A stretch of DNA of 64,000 nucleotides from a bacterium (GTDB lineage: Bacteria > Electryoneota > Electryoneia > Electryoneales > Electryoneaceae): the NCBI GenBank assembly GCA_028278125.1, contig JANQEY010000014.1:1-64000 (forward strand), in the 5' to 3' direction. The notes under the pieces are model-generated. The model was not told the origin of the DNA and did not search any database. It saw nothing but the letters and a program-made list of their open reading frames with translations. This document shows, piece by piece, positions 44,501 to 53,546 of this stretch; the stretch's first letter is position 1; every line of letters begins with the position of its first letter. Both the position numbers and the translations under genes were made by a program.

Positions 44501-46444
44501 TTGGTCAAACCAGGCTATCCAATATTGGAAACCGCATACAAAAAACTCGTCATTGTTGCATGCGACTGCAAGCCAGCCGAAATAGGTGGAAGTACTCGTG
44601 TGTTACGGCTGGCGGGGGCAGCGAAGAGCGGCGAAGTACCACCGGAGCAGTTACTGACGTTATCCAGAGATGTTTCAGCCGCCTTTCTCAAGCGTTATCC
44701 ACAATGGCTTTACCGATGGGTGCGTGAGAGTGGCGTACTCGACCTAGCAGTTTGGCCCGGCATGATAAGTTGGTGGTGGTATACGCCGATGTCGGAAAAA
44801 AGTCCCCTAAGGTCCAAGTTGTTACACCAGCTATATCAGCTGATGTTGGTTCGGGAGGTGATTGATCGGGATAGGCCGATTTCAGTGACGTGGTACGGTG
44901 ACGATAAGGATATGGCTGATATTCTTGCCTGTATTTGTGAAGAGATGGTAATTGCCTTGGATATCGTCCTGATCCGTAGATCCGGTATTCCGCTGCTGAC
45001 TTCGGCACTGAAACGCTTGTTGGCATTTTTTTATGATATGTCACGAATATTTGTGGCGCGGGTACTGTTTGCTAAACAGGTGCAGCGTGATGAAACTGTT
45101 AAAGCCGTTCTGTTTTCCAGATTTCCTGTGTTGTGGGAGGAACAATTAGCTGGTTGGCATGAGCGGATGTTTGGTCAATGGCCGGATAAACTGAGTGCTC
45201 AGCAGGTTGGATACTCATTTGCTGTAACCTTGACGGATTCTCCTGTTCGACTTGTAAATAACTACAGAAAATATAAGAGGCTGTTTACAGAACGCCATAT
45301 TATTCCTCTGGAATCTGTTGTTAGGCTAAGGGATATTATTACTGCCCACGCGATGTTTTCATTTTCGTTTCGTTATATAAATTGGCGCAGTAAGCTCCGC
45401 AGCCAACGTGTCGTTTTTGAGAAGTTGGATGTAACAGCGCTGTTATGGCGAGAGTTGGATAGTAACGCACTTGATAATGAGTTACCCAGGAATCGATGGC
45501 TCAGCCGTGCCTGGACATGCGTTGTAAGAAATTGCCCTAATGTTCGCATGGTGTTTCATCCATTCGAGTATCAACCAATGGAGCGTGCCATATGGTCAGG
45601 TGTAAAGTCAGCACTTGATATCTCTGTTATTGGTATTCAGACAGGTCTTTATACGTCATCGCATATGGGATTTGATTTTTTACCAGAGGAAATTCGATTG
45701 AACGGTGATCCTCTCAATGCCCCCATCCCGGATTTTCTGACCGCTTATGGCGAGTTGGCATATAATAAATTCAGTGCCAGAATGGGCGCTGATAGGGTAT
45801 TGCTTCTTGGGGCGATACGTTATGCACAATTGGCTAACGAGCGACAGCAGTGTAACAATTGTGAAGACATCGTCGAACAGATGCGGCTTCCTACCGGCAA
45901 ACGTTTTATGTTAGTCGCAACAGGTATGCAATTTAATGAGTCAGTGCCACTGATACAAGGTGCATTTACCCTGGCGGCACGCGATCCTGAGCTTCACCTT
46001 TTGTTCAAGTGCCACTATCACATGCCTCTTGAGAAAGAAATAAAACGGCTGTCAGAAAAAAATGGTATCAGCAGATATTCTGTCTTTGAAAAGGATCTTT
46101 ATACATTAATGCGTATTTCATATGTTATGTTGACTGGAGGTAGTTCAACTGCTTATGAAGCGATTGCGTTGGATTGTACTCCATTGATTTATCTACCTGT
46201 GCATTTATTGTCAAGTAGCCCTGCAATTGAAACTCCAGATGCCTTTGCATTTTGGTATAGCGAAGATGAATTGATCAATGCATATGAAGGTGTTCTTAAT
46301 GGAGATGAATTATGGCACAAAAGAAAACAAAATTGGCAGTGTGCACTAGAGGCACAGATGTGGCCTTTAGAGGCGACTGAGCAACGCTTGTATGAAAAGT
46401 TCGAGCCACTGCTGACCGGGGCCGGTAGCGAAAGCATGGCATAA
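44501..46444 (+). CDS. Large unclassified GT-B-like surface-carbohydrate protein
   Basis: 647 residues from a TTG start at 44501. Residues about 90-210 hold Trp-rich and amphipathic stretches, then the C-terminal half has FHPFEYQPMERAIW near 348, IGIQTGLYTSSHMG near 378, FKCHYHMP near 504 and MLTGGSSTAYEAIALD near 545. The last resembles the donor-binding loop of GT-B transferases. Domain order is shared with the protein at 24877. It is probably a glycosyltransferase for a CMP-activated acid sugar; the fused NeuA-like gene follows 26 bases downstream. No characterised homologue recognised. Confidence 0.6.
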   Translation: MVKPGYPILETAYKKLVIVACDCKPAEIGGSTRVLRLAGAAKSGEVPPEQLLTLSRDVSAAFLKRYPQWLYRWVRESGVLDLAVWPGMISWWWYTPMSEKSPLRSKLLHQLYQLMLVREVIDRDRPISVTWYGDDKDMADILACICEEMVIALDIVLIRRSGIPLLTSALKRLLAFFYDMSRIFVARVLFAKQVQRDETVKAVLFSRFPVLWEEQLAGWHERMFGQWPDKLSAQQVGYSFAVTLTDSPVRLVNNYRKYKRLFTERHIIPLESVVRLRDIITAHAMFSFSFRYINWRSKLRSQRVVFEKLDVTALLWRELDSNALDNELPRNRWLSRAWTCVVRNCPNVRMVFHPFEYQPMERAIWSGVKSALDISVIGIQTGLYTSSHMGFDFLPEEIRLNGDPLNAPIPDFLTAYGELAYNKFSARMGADRVLLLGAIRYAQLANERQQCNNCEDIVEQMRLPTGKRFMLVATGMQFNESVPLIQGAFTLAARDPELHLLFKCHYHMPLEKEIKRLSEKNGISRYSVFEKDLYTLMRISYVMLTGGSSTAYEAIALDCTPLIYLPVHLLSSSPAIETPDAFAFWYSEDELINAYEGVLNGDELWHKRKQNWQCALEAQMWPLEATEQRLYEKFEPLLTGAGSESMA

Positions 46445-46470
46445 GTAGTGATAGTTGGGGTGATGACTAA

Positions 46471-48270
46471 ATGATTTGTGCACTAATATTGGGGCGTAAA
46501 GGAAGTGTAGGTTTTCCAGGGAAGAATATGATGAAGGTGTTGGGTAGGCCTCTTGCATGGTATCCCATGAATGCAGCATTGCGATCTGGTGTCGTAGATA
46601 AGGCTTATATGTCTACCGATGATCCAGAGTTAATGGCTCTTGCAGAAGAGACAGGCTTCGAAGTAATAGAGAGGCCTGATTACCTAGCTACTAAGGAAGC
46701 GCTGGGTGAAGATGCTTATAAGCATGGTTATGATGTGATCTGTGAGCGCACAGGAGAGACTCCCGAGCTGTTAATACTCTTATTTTGTAATGCTCCAACG
46801 GTAACAGTTGAACAGATTCGTGAAGGGATTGAGGTATTGCGGGATAATCCACACTACGATTCGGCGATAACTGTATCTCGTTATAATATGTATAGTCCAT
46901 TACGTGCACGACGTGTTGATGAAGATGGATTGTTGCAACCCTTTGTCCCATTTGAGACCTTTGGAGATCCTAGGACCCTGAACTGTGATCGCGACAGTCA
47001 GGGTGATGTCTTGTTTGCAGATGTGGCATTAAGCGTCATTCGTCCGCAGAATCTGGATAATATGGACAACGGTATGCTCCCACAGAAATGGATGGGACAG
47101 AAAATATATCCACTAAAAAATGATGCCGGTCTAGATATCGATTACGTGTGGCAGACAGGTCAGATTGAGTGGTGGCTTCAGCAACAAGGATATACAGATC
47201 AATCAACTCCTTATAACAAAGATAATGAGCCATTGGCAAATGAGACGCATGGCAGACAGATCTCGCCGGCAAAATCTGATAGTGAACGACGTGTTTTGAT
47301 TACGACGGTACCATTTGGAGAGCCCAATAGTGAACCATTGGATTTGCTTGAAGCGGCTGGTATTGATTATGTGATTAATCCCATCAACCGTAAATTAACT
47401 GAGGATGAGCTAGCTGGACTCATTGGTGACTTTGGTATCCTGATTGCTGGCACTGAACCCATTACCTCGAAAGTGATGGATGCTGCTCCATATCTACGGC
47501 TTATTGCACGTGTTGGGATAGGTTTGGATAATGTTGATCTTGTTGCCGCACGTGCAAGAGGGATCCATGTAGCCTATACACCAGAAGCGCCGTCACCTGC
47601 TGCTGCCGAACTGGCTATTGGGATGATGCTGTCTTTATTGCGCAATATATCTTCTACTGATCGTGCCATGCACAATGGAGTATGGCATAGGTATATGGGA
47701 CGTAGACTATCAGAAATGACTATCGGTGTTATAGGTGTTGGTCGTATTGGTAAGCTTGTGATTAGCCATCTTGTAGGTGGATTTCCTGGGGTGAAGATCA
47801 TCGCAAATGATATTGCACCTGATAAAAATTTTGGCCGAGCCAATAAAGTTACATGGGTTGAAAAGGAAACAATTTATAAAGAGGCTGATATCATCACATT
47901 GCACTTACCGCTTTCACCACTGACCAATCGACTGATAAGGGCAGATGAAATGAAGATGATGAAATCTGATGCTCTACTAGTTAATACCTCACGTGGAAAT
48001 ATGATTGATGAATATGATCTTAAAGAAGCTCTCGAGGAAAAACTGATCGGGGGGGCAGCCATTGATGTGTTTGATCATGAGCCATATTCAGGAGGTTTGA
48101 GTACGCTGGATAATTGCTTGCTTACATGCCATATGGGATCTATGACCAGGGATTGCCGCTACTGGATGGAACTTGGTGCAACTGAGGAGGTAGTACGTTT
48201 TGTAAAGCATGAGCCGCTCGAAAGGCTTGTGCCTGAGTTGGAGTATACGATTATGGAGGAGGGCCAGTGA
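46471..48270 (+). CDS. NeuA-like cytidylyltransferase fused to D-2-hydroxyacid dehydrogenase
   Basis: 599 residues. Residues 1 to about 245 are a CMP-sialic acid synthetase-like domain: ICALILGRKGSVGFPGKNMM at the start is the CTP loop, LFCNAPTVTVEQI near 109, and a late DIDYVWQTGQIEWWL. Residues about 270-590 are a D-isomer-specific 2-hydroxyacid dehydrogenase: RVGIGLDNVD near 347 (substrate Arg), GVIGVGRIGKLVI near 421 (NAD), NTSRGNMIDE near 509, DVFDHEP near 531 (Glu) and CHMGS near 551 (His). All catalytic residues of both halves seem present. A sugar acid, or sulfolactate, could be the dehydrogenase substrate. Overlaps the epimerase gene by four bases. Confidence 0.87.
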   Translation: MICALILGRKGSVGFPGKNMMKVLGRPLAWYPMNAALRSGVVDKAYMSTDDPELMALAEETGFEVIERPDYLATKEALGEDAYKHGYDVICERTGETPELLILLFCNAPTVTVEQIREGIEVLRDNPHYDSAITVSRYNMYSPLRARRVDEDGLLQPFVPFETFGDPRTLNCDRDSQGDVLFADVALSVIRPQNLDNMDNGMLPQKWMGQKIYPLKNDAGLDIDYVWQTGQIEWWLQQQGYTDQSTPYNKDNEPLANETHGRQISPAKSDSERRVLITTVPFGEPNSEPLDLLEAAGIDYVINPINRKLTEDELAGLIGDFGILIAGTEPITSKVMDAAPYLRLIARVGIGLDNVDLVAARARGIHVAYTPEAPSPAAAELAIGMMLSLLRNISSTDRAMHNGVWHRYMGRRLSEMTIGVIGVGRIGKLVISHLVGGFPGVKIIANDIAPDKNFGRANKVTWVEKETIYKEADIITLHLPLSPLTNRLIRADEMKMMKSDALLVNTSRGNMIDEYDLKEALEEKLIGGAAIDVFDHEPYSGGLSTLDNCLLTCHMGSMTRDCRYWMELGATEEVVRFVKHEPLERLVPELEYTIMEEGQ

Positions 48271-49166
48271 AGATTATTGCCTTCGGTGCTTCTGGTTTTG
48301 TCGGTAGCCATGTTGCAGATGCATTAACCGCTGCAGGTCATGATGTCACTATTTTTGATGCTTCCCCTTCAAAATATCTACAAGAAAAACAGTCCTATAT
48401 TGAGGGGGATATTCTAGATTACGAGGCTGTAATACAGGCGATTGATGGTCATGATGTAGTATATAATTTCGCAGGTATCAGTGATATTGATGAGGCACTC
48501 AATAAACCATCCGAAACGGTCAGAATAAATATTCAAGGTTGTATCCATCAGCTTGAAGCAGCAAAGGAGTGTGGCATAAAGCGTTTCGTCTTTGCCTCCA
48601 CAATATATGTCTATTCTGAATCTGGAGGATTTTACCGAGTCAGTAAGCAGGCCTGCGAATTGTATATAGAGGAGTATCAACGACTCTATGGACTTGATTA
48701 CACAATATTGCGCTATGGCACGCTATACGGTCGCCGAGCGGATGCAAGAAATAGTATATACAGGCATCTACGCCAAGCATTATTTGAGCGCAAAATTGTT
48801 GCTCAAGGAACATCTAATACTATGCGTGAATATATCCATGTCGAAGATGCAGCGCGTAGCAGTGTGGACATTCTTGATGATGAATATAGGAATCAAAATA
48901 TTATTCTCACTGGACATGCCGCATACAAATCCAAGGACATGCTTGAAATGATCCGTGAGATAGTTGGTTCTGACGTGGTAATAGATTATCGAGATCCAGA
49001 AGAGGATAGAGGGCATGGCCATGGCCATTATAACCTGACGCCATATGCCTTTAGACCGAAAATTGGGAGGAAGCTAGTTAGTAACTATTTTACTGATATG
49101 GGACAGGGGCTACTAGATTGCCTTAATGAGATTCACGATAATGAGATGAGAAATAAGTCGTTATAA
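48267..49166 (+). CDS. NAD-dependent sugar epimerase/dehydratase
   Basis: 299 residues, GTG start in a GTGA overlap. The Rossmann FGASGFVGSHV near residue 4 and a short-chain Tyr/Lys pair in YRVSKQ near 125 with FASTIYVYSES ahead of it are those of extended SDR enzymes. It changes the configuration or oxidation state of a nucleotide-bound sugar. It is slightly shorter than many epimerases. The HAD gene starts within its stop codon, so the two probably act in succession. Confidence 0.88.
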   Translation: MKIIAFGASGFVGSHVADALTAAGHDVTIFDASPSKYLQEKQSYIEGDILDYEAVIQAIDGHDVVYNFAGISDIDEALNKPSETVRINIQGCIHQLEAAKECGIKRFVFASTIYVYSESGGFYRVSKQACELYIEEYQRLYGLDYTILRYGTLYGRRADARNSIYRHLRQALFERKIVAQGTSNTMREYIHVEDAARSSVDILDDEYRNQNIILTGHAAYKSKDMLEMIREIVGSDVVIDYRDPEEDRGHGHGHYNLTPYAFRPKIGRKLVSNYFTDMGQGLLDCLNEIHDNEMRNKSL

Positions 49167-49804
49167 TGGACGCTATATTTTTTGATTTTGATGGCGTAAT
49201 TCTTGAATCCGTAGATATTAAAGGTGAAGCCTTCAGAGATTTATTTGCTCATGAGGAGTCAAATTTACAGCAGATAGTTGATCTGCATTATTCTCAGGGT
49301 GGGATGTCACGTTACCGGAAATTTGAGATCATTTATAACGATATACTTGACAGGCCTCTATCAAAAGAACAGAAAGAGATATTGGGTAAAAGGTTTGCTG
49401 AACTGGTTGTTCAGAAGGTAATTGCATGCCCTTTTGTATCAGGAGCATATGAGTTTCTAACAGAGCACTATATGGAAAATAAACTTTTCATAGTCTCCGG
49501 TACGCCTGATCAAGAGTTACAGGATATAGTATGTCGACGTGATTTAGACCGCTATTTTATTGAAATTCATGGTGCACCTAGAAATAAAACCGAGATAGTA
49601 TTAGATATTCTTAAACGGCATAATTTGTCAGCGCCAAGGGTTTTTTTTGTCGGTGATGCGATTAACGATTATGATGCAGCATATCAGACAGGCACTTGCT
49701 TCATAGGGCGTGTGCCAAAAAATAGGGAAAACCCTTTTCCAGATTCGACCAGAATCATCACGGATCTGACGGAACTGTCAGATGCTATCCTAGATGAGAC
49801 TTAA
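49166..49804 (+). CDS. HAD-superfamily sugar phosphatase
   Basis: 212 residues. DFDGVILESVDIK near residue 6 gives the nucleophile Asp pair, and VGDAINDYDAA near 165 gives motif IV. A cap domain lies between. The protein could dephosphorylate a sugar acid phosphate, for instance a nonulosonic acid 9-phosphate or a Kdo-8-phosphate-like product, before activation by the NeuA-like domain upstream. One-base overlap with the epimerase gene and eleven-base overlap with the sulfatase-like gene indicate tight coupling. Confidence 0.87.
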   Translation: MDAIFFDFDGVILESVDIKGEAFRDLFAHEESNLQQIVDLHYSQGGMSRYRKFEIIYNDILDRPLSKEQKEILGKRFAELVVQKVIACPFVSGAYEFLTEHYMENKLFIVSGTPDQELQDIVCRRDLDRYFIEIHGAPRNKTEIVLDILKRHNLSAPRVFFVGDAINDYDAAYQTGTCFIGRVPKNRENPFPDSTRIITDLTELSDAILDET

Positions 49805-51290
49805 TTCAATTGTGAACAAACCTAATATTATTCTGATTATCCTCGATTCTGCTCGTCGCGATATGTTTGGCTGTTATGGTAACCGCGATGGTCTGACACC
49901 GAATATCGATAACCTTGTACAGGAAAGTCTGCTGTTGAATGACCACTATGCGGCTGGATGTGGTTCGGCGCAGGCCCATGTCAGCATCTTTCTTGGGCAA
50001 CACTCGTTCAGGCACGGCGTTGTACATAATATGTCGGAGATGAAAGATGATATCAAGGCGTTGCCTCTATTGCTTAAAAGTGCCGGTTATAGAAGCTATG
50101 GGCATTGCATGGTGAGTTGTATTCCGCCCGCAGGATATGAGGATCTGTTTGGGTTTGATGAGTTCTATTATCCAGGAAAACAGGGGGTAAGTGTTAAGAA
50201 GGGTGTAAAGTCAAGGCTCATTGATCTGGTCAGAATAAATCCTTTTCTTTGGGATAAATTGAAAAAGGCCTATAAATATTTTGTGGGTCAGGATGGTGTT
50301 ACACGTGCCGCAGCACAGAACTTTGATGGTCAGGCATCACTGGACTACCTTCTCAAGCAATTGTGTAATTCGACGAATGACAATCCGATATTTGCCTATT
50401 CGACCCTATTGCACCCACATACCCCATACTATCCACCTAAGTGGTGTATTGAGAGGGTATTCAAAGGGCAAAAGATTGATAAGCTGTCATTTGAGATACA
50501 GAGCAATCTGCATGGCTGGATAAATGGTGACTATGGGGCGGCAGAAGAGGCAATTGACTCATTAAAGAAGTTTTATCAGGCGGAATTAATATATGCTGAT
50601 TACCTGATTGGTGATTTTATTGATGAGCTGAGAAAGAGTAATGTCTTGGATGATTCTATACTCATCATTACATCAGATCACGGTGAATTGCTGGGTGAGC
50701 ATGGTGAACTAAATCATGGTGGGACCGTCTGGGAGGAGATATACAGGTTGCCTTTTATAATTCGTTTTCCTGAAAAGCTGTCAGGAGGAGAAGTATATGA
50801 TGGTGTGACATCAGCGCTGGATATAGTTCCAACATTATTAGATATGGTGGGGCTTGAAGAAACCATGCAGACAGCGGTTTTAGATGGAGAGTCTATTCTG
50901 GAATTAATGGATAATAAACCGGATCGCACACTTGTGGTTGATGCGCCACCAATAGTGCTACCTGAGCGGCTGAAGGACTTTCCCAATGTTGTAGCACGTG
51001 GCAGTTATATTTCACGTGCTGTAAGAGACAGTAACTATAAATATATATGGCAATCTAACGGTTATCGCTATTTATATCCTATCGGGGAAGTTGAGAATGA
51101 CGCTAACAATCGCTTGAAAGATCAGCCACAGATTGCCGAGGAGATGCATGGATTTATGGAGAATTATTATAGATCCATAGATTCAGCGGCAGATATTAAT
51201 CAGTACCCAATTAATATGGGTACCACTGCAGCAATGAAAATGACAAATCCTGTTATTCGTCAGGAGCTGAAAAAGTTAGGATATTTGTAG
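49794..51290 (+). CDS. Sulfatase-like hydrolase/transferase (alkaline phosphatase superfamily)
   Basis: 498 residues without an obvious signal peptide. Metal-ligand motifs are ILDSARRD near 16 and SDHGELLGEHG near 294. The active-site region GCGSAQAHVSIFLG near 55-68 does not have the CxPxR signature needed for formylglycine formation; alignment by the His62-x-Ser-Ile-Phe part places Ser58 (or Cys56) at the nucleophile position. It may therefore be a phosphatase, phosphodiesterase or phospho-substituent transferase rather than a sulfatase. Lack of an export signal suggests action in the cytoplasm on a glycan intermediate. Confidence 0.78.
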   Translation: MRLNSIVNKPNIILIILDSARRDMFGCYGNRDGLTPNIDNLVQESLLLNDHYAAGCGSAQAHVSIFLGQHSFRHGVVHNMSEMKDDIKALPLLLKSAGYRSYGHCMVSCIPPAGYEDLFGFDEFYYPGKQGVSVKKGVKSRLIDLVRINPFLWDKLKKAYKYFVGQDGVTRAAAQNFDGQASLDYLLKQLCNSTNDNPIFAYSTLLHPHTPYYPPKWCIERVFKGQKIDKLSFEIQSNLHGWINGDYGAAEEAIDSLKKFYQAELIYADYLIGDFIDELRKSNVLDDSILIITSDHGELLGEHGELNHGGTVWEEIYRLPFIIRFPEKLSGGEVYDGVTSALDIVPTLLDMVGLEETMQTAVLDGESILELMDNKPDRTLVVDAPPIVLPERLKDFPNVVARGSYISRAVRDSNYKYIWQSNGYRYLYPIGEVENDANNRLKDQPQIAEEMHGFMENYYRSIDSAADINQYPINMGTTAAMKMTNPVIRQELKKLGYL

Positions 51291-51296
51291 GCTGTT

Positions 51297-52451
51297 ATGT
51301 TTAGTAAAATTATTAATATGTTTTCGTCTGGTAAAGGCCCACGACCAAATGTGGTGATCATCCTGTTAGACCAATTTCGACATGATGCGCGGGATACCCA
51401 CCCAGTATTCGCTAAGCTGGGACAACAGGGAGTTCTGTTTTCGGAGACAATCACCTATGCGCCCTATACTTTGGCATCCTGCCATGCAACATTCACCGGC
51501 ATGTATGGAAGACAGAATGGTGTGGATGCTTATACGAAATCAGACCAGTTTGATAAACAGGGCTGTTATTCAATTGCTCAGTATCTGAAGGGTGCTGGTT
51601 ACAATACCCGTGCATACACATTCAGTCCCATCCTGATACCACATAGTGGTTTTGATACAGTTACTATTATTCCTGAAGACGAGGAGCCTGGAATCCTCGA
51701 AAGTCATATGCAGGAGATAGATAAGTGTTTTGCACAGGACAAGCCGTTTTTTAGTTATCTACATCATGGTGAAATACATCATGATGTGGTTAAGGAAGTT
51801 ATCAAGAAATTTGATAAGTTCGATGAGCGTTATTTCGGGCATCTGATGGAGAATAAGGAGCGCTATCGACGCTATGCTAAGGAGGCCGGTGATTATCTGG
51901 ATAAACTGGTTGATTACATCAGGTCCCAAGATCAGGATGACAATACAGTAATTATTGTTCTGACAGATCACGGAGCCAGTAATGGTGAACGACCAGGCGA
52001 GAAGGCCTATGGGACTTTTACCTATGATTACAGTATCAAGATCTGGCAATATTGGATATGGCCAGCTGGTCTGCCAAGCGGGATGGAGATACAGTGGCAG
52101 GTGAGGACAATTGACATCTTGCCAACTATTCTGGATTTACTAGAACTTACCCCAAAACATGGTAAGAAGCCTATCATGGGGCAGTCTCTTCTACCGATGG
52201 TACGCCAGGAAGAGGATAGTCATCGAATAGCATTTTCTGAAACTGGTGGTGTTGATGGGGCATATCCATCACCGAGTGATCCTAATATAAGATGCGTACG
52301 GGATGGTAAGTGGAAGCTTATACACAACAAGACAACCAATCAGTTTGAGCTCTATGACCTGGAGAATGATGCAGAAGAGCGCAACAATCTGTATGGTACG
52401 CATCCTGAACAGGCTGACTTGTTGTGGCGCCAGATGGTCGACTATCTATAA
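51297..52451 (+). CDS. Second sulfatase-like protein (alkaline phosphatase superfamily)
   Basis: 384 residues, six bases after the previous stop. The N-terminus PNVVIILLDQFRHD supplies metal ligands near residue 25, LTDHGASNGERPG near 222 a second set, and YTLASCHATFTG at 57-68 the nucleophile region, with Thr58 at the likely position. CxPxR is absent. The C-terminal KWKLIHNKTTNQFELYDLEN is the typical end of arylsulfatase-like proteins. It and the gene upstream are unlike enough to be separate enzymes, not a recent duplication. Followed by a 367-base gap, so it may end a transcription subunit. Confidence 0.8.
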   Translation: MFSKIINMFSSGKGPRPNVVIILLDQFRHDARDTHPVFAKLGQQGVLFSETITYAPYTLASCHATFTGMYGRQNGVDAYTKSDQFDKQGCYSIAQYLKGAGYNTRAYTFSPILIPHSGFDTVTIIPEDEEPGILESHMQEIDKCFAQDKPFFSYLHHGEIHHDVVKEVIKKFDKFDERYFGHLMENKERYRRYAKEAGDYLDKLVDYIRSQDQDDNTVIIVLTDHGASNGERPGEKAYGTFTYDYSIKIWQYWIWPAGLPSGMEIQWQVRTIDILPTILDLLELTPKHGKKPIMGQSLLPMVRQEEDSHRIAFSETGGVDGAYPSPSDPNIRCVRDGKWKLIHNKTTNQFELYDLENDAEERNNLYGTHPEQADLLWRQMVDYL

Positions 52452-52818
52452 GTGCTATGTGTCTTGAAGAGATAGTGTGAGTGGGTGGTGATAGATAGGT
52501 AAAGCCTGAAAAAATCACAGGCGCTGTTGTTGATATTGTTCTGTTTGACCTGCTACTGATTGCTGCAAGCCACAGATCTGGTACAGAGTTGTTTGATGGC
52601 TCTTCTCTTTTTTATATGTCAGGTAGTTGCAGACTAAAGCAGTATCAACTGATGTCAGTTTGGCTAATGCTTGCTAAATAATAACGCCAGATACAACGCA
52701 AATCCGGTCATCAGCACTCTACTTTACACCGATCCAAAGTAGTAAAATCTCGTCCCGGCGGGCCGCATGGAAATAGGGCGTGTTCAACTGAATAATAAAG
52801 GCGTGTGAGAGGAAATTA
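52452..52818. other. 367-base intergenic region
   Basis: No credible gene is seen in either strand. It contains a seven-base inverted repeat (52719-52742), a GC-rich patch CCCGGCGGGCCGC, and TGTTCAACT at 52781, which shares nine bases with the left arm and spacer of the inverted repeat ahead of ops (7070-7086). GAGAGGAAATTA before the ATG at 52819 is a fair ribosome site. It could hold an internal promoter. Confidence 0.5.
52719..52742. repeat. Inverted repeat, possible remnant or hairpin
   Basis: CTACTTT, ten bases, AAAGTAG. The following run is TAAAATCTCG, so there is no T tract on the plus strand and termination is unlikely. Could be a scar of a mobile element or a small operator; nothing identifies it. 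Confidence 0.3.
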
Positions 52819-53454
52819 ATGGATAAAAAATATTGGGAAACATTCTATAAAAATAGGTTGGCAGTTAATTATCCCAGCCCGTTCGCTGAATATTGTTTGC
52901 AAAATCATATTCCACCAGGATCAAATATCCTTGAGCTGGGATCTGGAAGTGGTCGTGATGCTTTCTATTTTGCAGAGAACCAGCTTAATGTCGTGGCAGT
53001 AGATCAAAGTTCTGAAGTCATGGATCTTGAGGCTATGAAGCTTGAGGTCACCTCAATAAAAGACCGATTGTGTATTGTTAAGGGTGATTTTGTACGTATG
53101 GATTACGCTAGTCATTCTGACATCAATGTCATATATTCCAGGTTTACCATGCATGCAATTACTGACGAAGAGGAGACCATTGTTCTCAGGAAATCCTATG
53201 ATGTGCTTCCGGTTGATGGCATGTTTCTTATTGAGGTGCGTACCACTAAGGATTCTTTGTTCGGGGTTGGTGAGCATAAGGGAGGGAACGCATATTTCAT
53301 CGATCACTATAGGCGGTTTATTGATAGTCAGGAGTTCCTCAGGAGTGTGATTGACATAGGATTTGAGGTTTTATATTTTATCGAGAGCGATGGCCTTTCC
53401 AAATATAAGGATGAAGATCCTGTACTTATGAGAATAGTATTAAGAAAAGTTTAG
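52819..53454 (+). CDS. Class I SAM-dependent methyltransferase
   Basis: 211 residues. YWETFYKNR at the start, motif I NILELGSGSGRDAFYFAE near 36 and VVAVDQSSEVMD near 56, then KGDFVRMDY near 90, are typical of small thiopurine/tellurite-type methyltransferases. IYSRFTMHAI near 109 stands for motif IV. It probably methylates a sugar hydroxyl. A gap of about 90 bases separates it from the next methyltransferase. Confidence 0.87.
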   Translation: MDKKYWETFYKNRLAVNYPSPFAEYCLQNHIPPGSNILELGSGSGRDAFYFAENQLNVVAVDQSSEVMDLEAMKLEVTSIKDRLCIVKGDFVRMDYASHSDINVIYSRFTMHAITDEEETIVLRKSYDVLPVDGMFLIEVRTTKDSLFGVGEHKGGNAYFIDHYRRFIDSQEFLRSVIDIGFEVLYFIESDGLSKYKDEDPVLMRIVLRKV

Positions 53455-53546
53455 AACTGGTTCTAAACAGCAATCATACTCCGGAGTCAGTTATGAATTT
53501 GGAGTTAATAACTATTCTACGCTTATCATTTAATAAATAATCAATC

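Noticed and set aside
49794..52451. Standard arylsulfatase annotation for both genes
   Set aside because: Neither protein has CxPxR, so a formylglycine sulfatase cannot be claimed; kept as superfamily members.
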